A DNA stretch of 64,000 nucleotides from CALFXN01 sp937957815 (GCA_036788195.1 DAIQNX010000014.1:10438-74437); one strand, 5' to 3'; numbered from the stretch's first letter, positions 17,031 through 26,491 are shown. The notes: generated by a model from the letters alone, not told the origin. A program made the numbers and translations.

Positions 17031-17614
17031 GGGTGATCCTCGCCTCGGGCAGTCCGCGGCGCAGGGAGCTTCTCGAATCTCTCGGGTGGACCTTCTCTGT
17101 TCGGGTTCCCGACGTTCCGGAGGCCCCCCTTCCCGGTGAGTCGCCGGAATCCCTCTGTGAGCGCCTCGCCGTCGCCAAGGGGACCGTGGTTGCGGAGGAG
17201 AACCCGGAAGCGCTTGTCATCGCGGCGGATACGGTCGTCGACATCGACGGAACGGTTCTCGGGAAGCCGGCGGATCCCGGGGATTCGTACAGGATGATTT
17301 CGCTTCTGAACGGGAGGACGCACCGGGTCCATTCGGGGATCGCGGTGTTCCTGAAGGGGCGAGTCGCGAGCGATGTCGTTACGTCCGAGGTTACGTTCCG
17401 GCGTCTCTGTGACGGGGATCTCAGGGCATACGCCGGAAGCGGAGAGGGAAGGGACAAGGCCGGGGCGTATGCGATCCAGGGGCTGGGATCCCTTCTCGTC
17501 GAATCGATACGCGGATGCTACTTCAACATCGTCGGACTTCCGCTGTCCCGGATCGGTCGTCTTCTGGAAGGATTCGGAATTCCGGTGAGAGATCAATGGA
17601 GGGTTCACGCATGA
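17027..17614 (+). CDS. maf: Maf-family nucleotide pyrophosphatase
   Basis: A 195-residue cytoplasmic protein of the Maf/YhdE family, which hydrolyses non-canonical or modified nucleoside triphosphates and in some bacteria affects septation. The start VILASGSPRRRELLE is the family's phosphate-binding signature. AADTVVDIDGTVLGKP near residue 65 and GAYAIQGLGSLLVESIRGCYFNIVGLP near 148 are the remaining conserved blocks. The GTG start at 17027 overlaps the DUF4321 stop; GTG at 17033 is an alternative. The stop overlaps the DUF5693 gene start (ATGA). Confidence 0.93.
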   Translation: MRVILASGSPRRRELLESLGWTFSVRVPDVPEAPLPGESPESLCERLAVAKGTVVAEENPEALVIAADTVVDIDGTVLGKPADPGDSYRMISLLNGRTHRVHSGIAVFLKGRVASDVVTSEVTFRRLCDGDLRAYAGSGEGRDKAGAYAIQGLGSLLVESIRGCYFNIVGLPLSRIGRLLEGFGIPVRDQWRVHA

Positions 17615-19587
17615 AACGGATCATTCGTTCCCTGAGACCGCACCTGTCCATCGGAGGCTCCGGGGTTCTCATGGCGCTCGCGTTTCTCTTTTCGCTGATC
17701 GCGCTGTGGCCGCGGTGGAGATCGGAAGTCAGATACCGCGATGTCGCGATCATTGCGGATTATGTGGATATCGCGGGACTGTCTTCGATGAGCGGGATTT
17801 CGAAGGGAGATGTCCTCGATCTTCTCCTGAAGAACGGCGTCTCGGGCCTCATGGTATCGGAAAAGACGGGACAGGAGTTGTCCGGCGGAGCGATGCCCGT
17901 CGTATTCGCTCCGTCGTTCGCGCTCCCCCCGGATATCAGGAAGCCCCTGAAACCCGCGTCGGCCCCGAGGGCGGAGAACGGCCCGGCCGTCTTCGTCGAC
18001 CGGAAAAAAAGCTATGCGTCGCGGGCGATGGCGTTCCTCTCGACGCGCTTCCATGGGACGCTCGTTTCCGAACTCGCGGGCGGCATGATCGGAATGCTTC
18101 CCCGAAGCTGGGACCAGCTCCTGATGTCGGGAGTCCTTCCCGATTTCGAGGGGCTCGAGTTTGCAAGTGAACGGAACGTTCCCGTCCTGTACCGGATCTG
18201 TCCGGCTCCGCCTTCCGACGCGGCAGGGGTCGTCGAGTCGTTGTCGGGCGTCCTTCGCGATTATCCGGTGATCCGGTGCGTTTCGCCGACGGGCGAAATC
18301 GCCGTCGGGTATCCTGACTTCAAATCGCTCGGCGAACTGATCGCGAAGACCAAGAGGACGCTCGCCGTGGTCGAATTCTCGCGACAGGTCGGAGCTCCGC
18401 AGCTTTCGTGGCAGGCCTACCCGAATCTGCTTCCGCTGCACAGCGTGACGAACGAGGAGATTCTCTCGCGGAATATCGGGAGGCGGGTTCTCGAGGAACG
18501 TATGGTGCGCGCCGTCAAGGAGCGCTCCGTCCGCCTTCTGGTCGTCCGTCCTTCCGCGATGAACTATTCGTCGTCCGTGCTCGAAACGTTCGCCCGTGAG
18601 GTCAAAAGTCTTTCGGACTCTCTCTCCGATCGCTCGGTCCGCGTCCTCGGCCGGAACGGGTGGCCGGAACCGATACGCCCGTGGAGAAACGGGATCGTCG
18701 CATCCCTCGCGTGCTCCTTCGCGTTCGCCGCGGTGTCCGTCAGGCTCCTGACGCGGTGGAAGGGGAATCCCGTCGCCCCGGGATCGCTCGTTTCGCGGAC
18801 CGTTTCCGTCATCGCAGGCGGACTCGCCGTCGTCATCGCACTCCTTTCGTGGAAGATCGCGATCGTCGCGCGGCTTCTCGGCGCGCTGACGGCCGGGCTC
18901 GTCGCGACCGAGGCTTCTCTGGTCGCGCTCGACGGGTGGGAACGTCCGGTGGCCGGATCGTTCAGGGGATTTTTGTTCGCGATCGTCGGTGGCCTCGCCA
19001 TCGCGGCGCTCTTCAGCGAACCGACATACATGCTCCGTCTCAGAAGCTTCTCGGGCGTCAAACTGACGCTCATGCTTCCGCTCCTCGTCGTGATTCTCCA
19101 CGACTTCAGGAATCGCATTCACCCCGAATCGCTCGGGACGCTCATCGGACGTCCTCCCGTCTGGGGGGAGCTCATGCTCCTCGGAGTTCTCCTGCTCGGC
19201 GCGGCGCTCATGCTCTTCCGGAGCGACAATGTCCAGTTCGTTCCGGACTTCGAGGTTCGCGTCCGCGATATGCTCGAGAGGTTTCTCGTCGCGCGTCCGA
19301 GAAACAAGGAACTGTTCGTTGGATATCCGGCTCTCTTCCTTCTCAGCCTGTGCATGAAGGAACGGCTCTGGCAACGGTATCGCGAAATTCTCAGGCTCGC
19401 GGTGACGCTCGCGTTTTCCTCGGTCGTGAACAGCTTCTGCCACTTCCATACGCCTCTTGCCTTCATCCTGTTCAGGGAGTTCAACGGATGGTGGTCGGGC
19501 GTCCTGGCGGGAACCGCTCTTCTCTTCCTCTTCAGACTCGTCATCATCCCTCTCTGGGGGCGGGTCAGAGGTGCGATCGTGGGGTGA
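17611..19587 (+). CDS. DUF5693 family membrane protein
   Basis: A 658-residue protein with an N-terminal membrane segment (about 12-33), an extracytoplasmic domain to about residue 350, and eight or more membrane helices in the C-terminal 300 residues. The soluble part contains IADYVDIAGLSSMSG and repeated segments resembling a TIM-barrel-like DUF5693 region. The family has no proven role but is known to sit beside csaB, as here, so a part in the surface-polymer or S-layer anchoring pathway is inferred. The ATG has GGAGGG seven bases upstream and overlaps the maf stop. Confidence 0.7.
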   Translation: MKRIIRSLRPHLSIGGSGVLMALAFLFSLIALWPRWRSEVRYRDVAIIADYVDIAGLSSMSGISKGDVLDLLLKNGVSGLMVSEKTGQELSGGAMPVVFAPSFALPPDIRKPLKPASAPRAENGPAVFVDRKKSYASRAMAFLSTRFHGTLVSELAGGMIGMLPRSWDQLLMSGVLPDFEGLEFASERNVPVLYRICPAPPSDAAGVVESLSGVLRDYPVIRCVSPTGEIAVGYPDFKSLGELIAKTKRTLAVVEFSRQVGAPQLSWQAYPNLLPLHSVTNEEILSRNIGRRVLEERMVRAVKERSVRLLVVRPSAMNYSSSVLETFAREVKSLSDSLSDRSVRVLGRNGWPEPIRPWRNGIVASLACSFAFAAVSVRLLTRWKGNPVAPGSLVSRTVSVIAGGLAVVIALLSWKIAIVARLLGALTAGLVATEASLVALDGWERPVAGSFRGFLFAIVGGLAIAALFSEPTYMLRLRSFSGVKLTLMLPLLVVILHDFRNRIHPESLGTLIGRPPVWGELMLLGVLLLGAALMLFRSDNVQFVPDFEVRVRDMLERFLVARPRNKELFVGYPALFLLSLCMKERLWQRYREILRLAVTLAFSSVVNSFCHFHTPLAFILFREFNGWWSGVLAGTALLFLFRLVIIPLWGRVRGAIVG

Positions 19588-20585
19588 AACGCCGGTTCGA
19601 CGTCGCTCTTTTGGGATATTACGGATTCGGAAACCTCGGAGACGAGTTGCTGCTCGAGGCGTTTCTCGGCCTGCTGCTCGACGCGGGTGTTTCGCGGGAA
19701 CGCGTTCTCGTCTTCTCATCGAATCCGGCAAGGACAGGAGCGACGTTTTCCGTTCCTGCAGCGGACAGGTGGGCTCCGGGATCGCTCTGGTCGAATCTTC
19801 GCCTCTCCTCGACGCTGCTCTTCGGGGGAGGAGGGCTCTTCCAGGATGCGACGAGCCTTCGTTCCGTCATCTACTATTCGGGCGCCGCATTCGCCTCCCG
19901 CGCAGCCCGTTGCGTTCCGTGGGCCTTCGGACAGTCTCTCGGCCCGTTCCGGACGGAGACGGGGAACTTTCTCTCGCGCCGCGCCGTCCGGAGTATGGCG
20001 TTTTGCGGCGTTCGCGACACGGACTCTCTCGATGTCATCGATCGCTGGGGCGTGCCCGGGGTTCTGTCGCCCGACGCGGTGTTTTCGCTGATGCCGTCCG
20101 GCGACGTCCGCGCGAAGGCCGACGGGTATCTTCTCGTCAATCTTCGTCCGTGGCCCGGAGATCTGAATCGCCGCGCCGCCGCCGCGGTCGCCCGTTGCGC
20201 CCGCGAAAGCGGAATTCCCGTCGTCGGTGTGGCGATGTCGCCCGCCGACGAGAGTCTTCTGCAGTCGATGGATGGCGGGGGAATCCTGAAGTTCGGGGAA
20301 ATCCGCAGACCTTCAGGAACGGTGGAAATGAAGAGCCTCTGGAGGAATGCCCGTGCCGCGGTCGGCATGAGACTGCACTTCTGCATCCTGTCCGCGATGT
20401 TCGGCATTCCGTGCACGGCGATTCCCTACGATCCGAAGGTGAGGGCTTTCGCGCGCTTTGCCGGAATGCCGTGTTTTCCGCAAGAACCGGTTTCCCTTTC
20501 AGCCGGAACGATGCCCGAAACCCTCCGAACCCTTGGGGACACGGTTCGTTCCGCATTCCTGAATGCCTGGAGGAATCTGTCGTGA
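19584..20585 (+). CDS. csaB: polysaccharide pyruvyl transferase CsaB
   Basis: A 333-residue cytoplasmic enzyme of the family that transfers pyruvate from phosphoenolpyruvate onto a sugar of a cell-wall polymer, creating the ketal that S-layer homology domains bind. Key segments are LGYYGFGNLGDELLLEA near the N-terminus, LLFGGGGLFQD near residue 75, GQSLGPF near 115 and the final VGMRLHFCILSAMFGIPC motif. The GTG start overlaps the DUF5693 stop. In a diderm, the pyruvylated polymer may tether the outer membrane to peptidoglycan through SLH proteins; that is inference. Confidence 0.88.
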   Translation: MKRRFDVALLGYYGFGNLGDELLLEAFLGLLLDAGVSRERVLVFSSNPARTGATFSVPAADRWAPGSLWSNLRLSSTLLFGGGGLFQDATSLRSVIYYSGAAFASRAARCVPWAFGQSLGPFRTETGNFLSRRAVRSMAFCGVRDTDSLDVIDRWGVPGVLSPDAVFSLMPSGDVRAKADGYLLVNLRPWPGDLNRRAAAAVARCARESGIPVVGVAMSPADESLLQSMDGGGILKFGEIRRPSGTVEMKSLWRNARAAVGMRLHFCILSAMFGIPCTAIPYDPKVRAFARFAGMPCFPQEPVSLSAGTMPETLRTLGDTVRSAFLNAWRNLS

Positions 20586-21463
20586 GTACACTCCCCGAAT
20601 GCGCCCGTGAACGACTGAATCTCGAACGGAGAGCCGTCGACGTCCGCAAGGACGTCGTGCGAATGATCGGCGTCGCGCGTTCGGGGCACCTGGTTTCGTC
20701 CCTCTCGATCGTCGACATCATGACCTGGCTCTACTGGAACGTGCTTCGGGTTTCGCCCGAAGAGGTTTCCTCCCCGTCGCGCGACAGATTCGTCCTGAGC
20801 AAGGGACACGGGTGCCCTGCCCTTTATGCGACGCTCGCGAACAGGGGATTTTTCAGGCGGGAGGAGTTGTGGAGCTATCGTCGTCTGGGAGCGATGCTCC
20901 AGGGACATCCCGCGTCGACGCGGACGCCGGGCGTCGACGCGTCTTCCGGCTCGCTCGGAATGGGGCTCGGAATCGCCGTCGGCATGGCGCTCGCCGGGCG
21001 TCTGGGCAAAGCTCCGTATCGTGTCGTCTGCCTCGCCGGAGACGGAGAAATGCAGGAGGGGGCCATGTGGGAGGCGGCGATGGCCGCGCATCACTTTTCC
21101 CTTTCGAAGATCCTTCTCATAATCGACAGAAACGGGGTTCAGATGGAGGGGGAGACGGAGGAAATCATGGGGCTGGAACCGCTGGACGCGAAACTGGAAT
21201 CTTTCGGCTGGAGCGTCGCCCACGCCGACGGACACGACTTCGCGAGTCTCGGACGGGCTCTCGCGCAGACCGACGCCTCGGGGCTTCCGGGCGCCGTCAT
21301 CGCGAGAACCGTTCCGGGGCACGGCGTTTCGTTTCTGGAGAACGGCTCGTTGCGCGGGAAAGACGCGCTGAACCGCCAGCGCGTCGAAATGGCGCTCCGG
21401 GAACTGGAAACGGTCGAACGGACCATCGAAGTGTCTCTTTCCGGAGAGGAAGCGATCTCATGA
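20582..21463 (+). CDS. tktN: transketolase, N-terminal subunit
   Basis: A 293-residue protein matching the thiamine-diphosphate-binding half of transketolase. ARSGHLVSSLSIVDI and FVLSKGHGCPALYA precede the metal/ThDP motif GDGEMQEGAMWEAA, ending in the expected DRNGVQ segment. It works with the C-terminal subunit encoded next, interconverting C5, C3 and other sugar phosphates. Splitting transketolase over two genes is common in anaerobes and archaea. The GTG overlaps the csaB stop (GTGA), and its own stop overlaps the start of the second subunit (ATGA). Confidence 0.95.
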   Translation: MSTLPECARERLNLERRAVDVRKDVVRMIGVARSGHLVSSLSIVDIMTWLYWNVLRVSPEEVSSPSRDRFVLSKGHGCPALYATLANRGFFRREELWSYRRLGAMLQGHPASTRTPGVDASSGSLGMGLGIAVGMALAGRLGKAPYRVVCLAGDGEMQEGAMWEAAMAAHHFSLSKILLIIDRNGVQMEGETEEIMGLEPLDAKLESFGWSVAHADGHDFASLGRALAQTDASGLPGAVIARTVPGHGVSFLENGSLRGKDALNRQRVEMALRELETVERTIEVSLSGEEAIS

Positions 21464-22425
21464 CGACCGAGCGAATCAGCACGAGAGACGCCTACGGGAC
21501 CGCTCTGCTTCAACTGGGAGAACGAGTCGAATCGCTTGTCGCGGTCGATGCCGACGCGGCCTCCTCGACGAGGGCGTCCGTCTTCGCGTCGCGATTTCCC
21601 GAACGATATCTCAACCTCGGAATATCGGAGCAGAACATGGTGCTCGTCGCGGCGGGGCTCGCGCTGTGCGAACGAACCGTCTTCGCCGCTTCGTTTGCGT
21701 CGTTTCTCGTCGGAAGGGCCTACGAACAGATCAGGGACGCGATCGCGATTCCGTCGCTCCCCGTCCGGCTCGTCGGGACGCATGGCGGGGTTACGGTAGG
21801 AGAGGACGGGGCGACGCACCAGATGCTCGAAGACATTGCGCTGATGCGCCTGTTGCCCGGAATGGCCGTTCTCTGTCCTTCGGATCATCCGTCGGCAGTG
21901 GCCCAGATATGCGCCGCGAACGCGTGGAAGGGACCTGCCTACGTCAGGCTCGGGCGCATGCCTCTTCCGCTCGTCTACGATCCTTCCGACACGGATTTCC
22001 ATATCGGCGGCGCCCGGATCCTGCGCGAAGGGGACGGAGTGACGATCTGTGCCTGCGGCATCCTGATCCGCGAAGCGCTGGAAGCTGCTACAATACTTTC
22101 GCAGCAGAACATCAACGCGGAAGTGATCGACTGCTATTCAATCTCTCCGCTGCCGTCGGAAATCATCCTGAGTTCCGTGCACAGGACGGGATGTTGCGTC
22201 GTGGCGGAGGAGCACTTCCTGAAGGGGGGGCTCTGTGAAGCCGTGTCGCATCTTTTGTGCGAGCACTACCCGGTTCCGGTTTCGTCTGTTGCGGTCAGGG
22301 ATTTTTTCGGACAGAGCGGAACCCCCGAGGAACTCCAGGAATATTACGGGCTGACCTCGGAACGGATCGTGAGCGCCGCCTTTCAGGCGTGGACGCTGAG
22401 GCGGCGCAGTCCCGGCGTCTTTTGA
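21460..22425 (+). CDS. tktC: transketolase, C-terminal subunit
   Basis: A 321-residue protein with the pyrimidine-binding domain (residues about 1-165: FPERYLNLGISEQNMV with the catalytic glutamate, and THGGVTVGEDGATHQ) and the C-terminal transketolase domain (about 190-310). It is the natural partner of the preceding gene, with overlapping ATGA. Similarity to DXP synthase is only general: the two-gene layout and short length fit split transketolase, not Dxs. Twelve bases separate it from ftsE. Confidence 0.95.
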   Translation: MTTERISTRDAYGTALLQLGERVESLVAVDADAASSTRASVFASRFPERYLNLGISEQNMVLVAAGLALCERTVFAASFASFLVGRAYEQIRDAIAIPSLPVRLVGTHGGVTVGEDGATHQMLEDIALMRLLPGMAVLCPSDHPSAVAQICAANAWKGPAYVRLGRMPLPLVYDPSDTDFHIGGARILREGDGVTICACGILIREALEAATILSQQNINAEVIDCYSISPLPSEIILSSVHRTGCCVVAEEHFLKGGLCEAVSHLLCEHYPVPVSSVAVRDFFGQSGTPEELQEYYGLTSERIVSAAFQAWTLRRRSPGVF

Positions 22426-22437
22426 CGGAGACCGGAA

Positions 22438-23133
22438 GTGGAAATCCGCCTCGCCGGGATCACGAAGGTATTCTCTCCGGAAATCGTCGCTCTCGAGGAT
22501 ATCTTCCTGACGGTCGAAAAAGGAGAGTTCGTTTACCTCATCGGAACGACCGGATCGGGGAAGACGACGCTGCTCAGGCTCATCACGCGCGAAATCGTCC
22601 CGACGCGGGGACAGATTTCCGTGGGCAACCGGAATCTCAGAAAGATCCGTTCCTCCGAACTCCCATATTACCGGAGGAACCTCGGCGTCGTTTTTCAGGA
22701 CTTCAAACTCCTGAATGACCTGACGGTATTCGAGAATGTCGCCTTCGTCCTCGAGGCGATGGGGGTTCCCCCGAGGATTGTCCAGACGCGCGTCAACGAA
22801 GTGATCGACCTCGTCGGTCTCTGGCGCAGACGTTTTCTCAAGCCGATGCAACTTTCGGGCGGCGAACGGCAGCGGGTGGCGATCGCCCGCGCGATGGCGA
22901 ACTCCCCGTCGATCTTTCTTGCGGACGAACCTACGGGAAACCTCGACCTTCACACGTCCGAAGAAATCATCCGGCTGCTTCTGTCGATCAACGCCGCCGG
23001 AACGACCGTCGTCGTAGCCACGCACGATCAGTATCTCGTAGACGCGTATCGACAGCGTGTCGTCGAACTTCACGACGGGCGTCTGAAGCGGGACGAGAAG
23101 AGAGGCCGGTACGTGATCGATGGGGAGCTTTAG
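22438..23133 (+). CDS. ftsE: cell-division ATP-binding protein FtsE
   Basis: A 231-residue ABC ATPase with Walker A GTTGSGKTT near residue 37, the signature LSGGERQRVAIARAMA, Walker B IFLADEPTGNLD and the H-loop histidine in VVATHDQYL. The specific FtsE features VFQDFKLLNDLTVFENV and the immediately overlapping ftsX gene set it apart from other ABC proteins. FtsE powers FtsX to control periplasmic murein hydrolysis at the septum. Start is GTG, just after the transketolase gene. Confidence 0.95.
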   Translation: MEIRLAGITKVFSPEIVALEDIFLTVEKGEFVYLIGTTGSGKTTLLRLITREIVPTRGQISVGNRNLRKIRSSELPYYRRNLGVVFQDFKLLNDLTVFENVAFVLEAMGVPPRIVQTRVNEVIDLVGLWRRRFLKPMQLSGGERQRVAIARAMANSPSIFLADEPTGNLDLHTSEEIIRLLLSINAAGTTVVVATHDQYLVDAYRQRVVELHDGRLKRDEKRGRYVIDGEL

Positions 23134-24004
23134 GTACATCTTCAGGGATACGCTCAGGCTGATTACACGACATTGGGGTCTCAGCATCCTGACGCTGCTG
23201 ACGACGGTCACGGTCCTCTTTCTGCTCGGCCTGTCGTCGCTGTTTGCGCTGAACCTCCGGCACATGGTCAGCCGCGTCGAGGGAGAACTCGTCGTCCAGG
23301 CGTATCTCAAGGGTGGAAGCGACGCGACGGCGCTCGCGAAACGCATCCGTTCGGTATCGTACGTTCGCGACGTTCGCGTGATCTCGCCCGAGGAAGCGCT
23401 CGACCGACTCCGCGCGAAGCTCGGCAACCAGGCCCGAGCCGTGACGCTTCTCGGGGAGAATCCACTCCCGTGGGGACTCGAGATTCAGGTGGAGAAGGCT
23501 TCGTTCGTTTCAATGCTCGTTCGGGATCTGGTCGCATTGCCCTCGGTCGAGGAAGTCGTCTATTCGGGCCAGCTTGCCGACAAGCTTTCACGGATCTCGG
23601 TCCTCGCGACGCGCGTATCCGCGGTGATCATGCTCCTGGGAGCCGTCATCAGCTCCCTCGTGATCTTCAACACGATCCGCATCGCGCTCTATTCGAGAAG
23701 CGAAGAGATCCGGGTCATGCTTCTCGTGGGAGCGACACGGACATATATCGCATTCCCGTTCGTGTTGCAGGGATTGTTTCTTGGTACAATAGGTGCCGCT
23801 GTTGCGAACGGTGTCCTTGCGGCGGGATACGCCTATGCGGTCAACGTCCTTAAATTGACGCTTCCCTTTGTCGTCCTGCTCAGGAATACGCCTTTCCTGA
23901 TAAAGTTCCACCTCATTCTCCTCGGAACCGGCATGACGCTCGGATGGATGTGCAGCTGGTTCGCCGTGAGCCGGTTCATCAGCGGGGCGAACCGCCCCGA
24001 ATGA
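23120..24004 (+). CDS. ftsX: cell-division permease-like protein FtsX
   Basis: A 294-residue membrane protein with the FtsX layout: an N-terminal membrane segment (about 24-44), a periplasmic domain (about 50-165; VVQAYLKGGSDATALAKRIR) and three further helices, including LLGAVISSLVIFNTIRIALYSR. It overlaps ftsE by 14 bases. The encoded complex would sense or drive a periplasmic hydrolase; the next gene encodes a coiled-coil LytM protein, the classical FtsX partner. Confidence 0.95.
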   Translation: MGSFRYIFRDTLRLITRHWGLSILTLLTTVTVLFLLGLSSLFALNLRHMVSRVEGELVVQAYLKGGSDATALAKRIRSVSYVRDVRVISPEEALDRLRAKLGNQARAVTLLGENPLPWGLEIQVEKASFVSMLVRDLVALPSVEEVVYSGQLADKLSRISVLATRVSAVIMLLGAVISSLVIFNTIRIALYSRSEEIRVMLLVGATRTYIAFPFVLQGLFLGTIGAAVANGVLAAGYAYAVNVLKLTLPFVVLLRNTPFLIKFHLILLGTGMTLGWMCSWFAVSRFISGANRPE

Positions 24005-24017
24005 GGAGCCGGCGGAG

Positions 24018-25217
24018 ATGACGGGGCGTGGGAAATGGATCTTCGGATGTCTTCTCTTCTTCCTGGCCGCGTCAATCTTCTCCAGGACGGGATGGGGAGC
24101 GCAGGAGCCGGATATCGACGAGAAAATCTCCCAGGAAGAGCGTCGCATGCGCGCGCTCGAATCGCAGATTTCGAAACATCGTGAACTCGTCCGTGAGATG
24201 GACAAGAAGGAAAAAGGAGTTCTGAACCGGCTCAGCGATCTCGACCAGCGAAAACGGATGACGGAGCACAAGATCCGCATTCTCGAACTCAAAGAGACCA
24301 AGGTTCAGGGGTCGATCACCGAACTGAAGCGAACGATCCGCGAAACCGAGAACCGCATCGGCGATATCACGGCAATGCTCAGGGAGCGACTCACGGCCAT
24401 TTACAAGTATGGCGGCATTGCGGAGTTCAACCTGTTGCTTTCGTCCGCTTCGGCCCACGAGGCCATGGCGACGTCCGTTCTTCTCGGGCGGATCGCCCGG
24501 CAGGACGAGCAAATGATCGAAGAACTCTCCCGCAGGAAGGCGATTCTGGTATCATCGACGCAGGAGTTGCAGAATCAGAAGAAGCAGCTTGAGACGCATC
24601 AGCAATCGCTTTCCGGGGAGCGGGTCCGTTACAGGGCGAGCATTTCCGAACATAACGCGCTGCTCGACCGGGTGCAAAGGGAACGCCAGGTCCACAAGGC
24701 GGCGATGAAGGAGCTTGAGGACGCACAGAGAGAGATCAGCAGAACGATTACGATGCTCATGAAAAAGAAGGCCGAGGAAGCGGCTCGGGCGCACAGGAGA
24801 CCCGACAGTTCGCTTCTGATGGCGCGAGGAAGTCGTTTCGCGTGGCCTTTGCGCGGCGAGATATCGAGCCCTTTCGGAGTGAGGGTGCACCCGACGTTCC
24901 GGACGAAGATCATGCATACCGGAATCGATATCCGGGCGCCGAGGGGGACTCCTGTCGCGGCGGCCGGGCCGGGAGAGATCCTGTATTCCGGGTGGCTTCG
25001 CGGATACGGACAGGTCGTGATCATCGACCACGGAAACTCGTTGACGACGGTCTACGCGCATCTCTCGAGTTCCGTCGTCGAAGAGGGAATGCCGGTCAGG
25101 GAAGGACAGACCGTCGGGACTGTCGGCTCGTCCGGGACGGCGACCGGAACGCATCTGCACTTCGAGGTACGGGTCAACGGTGACGCGAGGGATCCCCTTG
25201 CGTATTTGCGTCGATAG
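24018..25217 (+). CDS. envC: EnvC-like coiled-coil M23 peptidase
   Basis: A 399-residue exported protein. The signal peptide (WIFGCLLFFLAASIF, cut after GWGA) is followed by a long two-part coiled coil (about 30-265) with the hairpin-like LTAIYKYGGIAEFNLLLSSAS between helices, as in EnvC and PcsB-type FtsX partners. The M23/LytM domain (about 280-399) has HTGID, VYAHL and HLHFE. All zinc ligands look intact, unlike E. coli EnvC, which is a non-enzymatic activator, so this protein may itself cut murein. It directly follows ftsX. Confidence 0.92.
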   Translation: MTGRGKWIFGCLLFFLAASIFSRTGWGAQEPDIDEKISQEERRMRALESQISKHRELVREMDKKEKGVLNRLSDLDQRKRMTEHKIRILELKETKVQGSITELKRTIRETENRIGDITAMLRERLTAIYKYGGIAEFNLLLSSASAHEAMATSVLLGRIARQDEQMIEELSRRKAILVSSTQELQNQKKQLETHQQSLSGERVRYRASISEHNALLDRVQRERQVHKAAMKELEDAQREISRTITMLMKKKAEEAARAHRRPDSSLLMARGSRFAWPLRGEISSPFGVRVHPTFRTKIMHTGIDIRAPRGTPVAAAGPGEILYSGWLRGYGQVVIIDHGNSLTTVYAHLSSSVVEEGMPVREGQTVGTVGSSGTATGTHLHFEVRVNGDARDPLAYLRR

Positions 25218-25234
25218 AGAAAGGCCAGGAGATC

Positions 25235-26491
25235 ATGTTCTCACGGGTGAAAGCAACAATCGGAGGTTTTGTCGTCGGTGCCGGCGTAGCGGCGTGTCTT
25301 TTCTATTCGGTTTCCGCGCCCGGAAGAGTCGTCGCCCATGCGGACAACATGGACGAAATTTCGAGAGTATCGCCCTTCAAGCCCCAGTCGTTGTGGCTTA
25401 TGAAGCAGGCGAGAGCGATCATAGAGACGTATCAGATCGATGCCGTCAGCAAGGACGTTCCCGAGGACAAGATGCTGTACGGCGCCATCAGGGGAATGGT
25501 CGCCGCATGGCAGGACCCGTACACCCGCTTTGTCGATCCTCCCCAGCTCAAGGAAGAACAGATCGAAATGGAGGGGGAGTACGGCGGGCTCGGGATCTAC
25601 ATCGGACAGCGTGACGGCAGGACTCTCGTCATCAGTCCGATCGAGGATACTCCGGCCGACCGCGCGGGACTCAAGCCGCAGGACCAGATCGTCAAGGTGG
25701 GGGAGGAACTGATTCTCGGGTGGGAATCGGAGCGCGTCGTGAAAATGCTTCGCGGGAAGGCGGGGACCACCGTCACGATATGGGTGCGGCGCGAGGGTGT
25801 TGACAAGCTTCTCAGGTTCGATATCGTGCGCGAGGTGATCAAGCTCAAGTCGGTCCGCTCGGAGATGCTCGACAAGACGACGGGGTATCTGCGTCTCTCG
25901 CAGTTCCAGCAAAAGTCCGCCGACGACGTCCGTGAAGCGGTTCTCGCGCTCCAGAAGAAGGGAGCGAAGGGGATCGTCTTCGACCTTCGCAACAACGGCG
26001 GCGGTTTGCTCAACGGCGCCGTCGACATCTCGGACATGTTCCTCGACAGCGGTCTGATCGTCGGGATGAAGGGCCGCGTAGACCGTGCGAACGATGAAAT
26101 TTACGCAACCCCGGGAGTCCTGACTGCGATGCCGATGGTCGTTCTCATCAACGAAGGAAGCGCGAGCGCTTCGGAAATCGTCGCCGGAGCGTTGTCGGAT
26201 CACGGAAGGGCGCTGCTCGTAGGAAAGAAGAGTTTCGGGAAGGGATCGGTCCAGACGCTGTTCAACATGTCCGACGGGAGCGGAATCTATGTGACGATCG
26301 CGCGGTACCATACACCGTCGGGGCTTGTGATCGACCATGTCGGGCTGACGCCGACCGTTCAGGTTGACGGGGAACTGACGAAAGAGCACGCGAAGGACAA
26401 ACAGCTGATCCGGGCCCGGGAGGAACTCCGGAAGCTCATGCGGGCAACCATGCAGGTGTCGGCCGAAGGAACGGACCCGGAATCCGAATGA
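25235..26491 (+). CDS. ctpA: S41 family carboxyl-terminal processing peptidase
   Basis: A 418-residue periplasmic serine protease with an N-terminal signal or anchor (about 8-28), a PDZ domain (about 95-175; GLGIYIGQRDGRTLVISPIEDTPA) and the S41 catalytic core. The expected Ser-Lys dyad is Ser311 in NEGSASASE and Lys336 in SFGKGSVQ, 25 residues apart as in characterised CtpA proteins. Such proteases trim periplasmic proteins and often control murein hydrolases, fitting the neighbours on both sides. Ribosome site CAGGAGA precedes the ATG. Confidence 0.95.
   Translation: MFSRVKATIGGFVVGAGVAACLFYSVSAPGRVVAHADNMDEISRVSPFKPQSLWLMKQARAIIETYQIDAVSKDVPEDKMLYGAIRGMVAAWQDPYTRFVDPPQLKEEQIEMEGEYGGLGIYIGQRDGRTLVISPIEDTPADRAGLKPQDQIVKVGEELILGWESERVVKMLRGKAGTTVTIWVRREGVDKLLRFDIVREVIKLKSVRSEMLDKTTGYLRLSQFQQKSADDVREAVLALQKKGAKGIVFDLRNNGGGLLNGAVDISDMFLDSGLIVGMKGRVDRANDEIYATPGVLTAMPMVVLINEGSASASEIVAGALSDHGRALLVGKKSFGKGSVQTLFNMSDGSGIYVTIARYHTPSGLVIDHVGLTPTVQVDGELTKEHAKDKQLIRAREELRKLMRATMQVSAEGTDPESE

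Noticed and set aside
21460..22425. Possible 1-deoxy-xylulose-5-phosphate synthase fragment
   Set aside because: Length, two-gene layout and motifs fit the C-terminal subunit of a split transketolase better.
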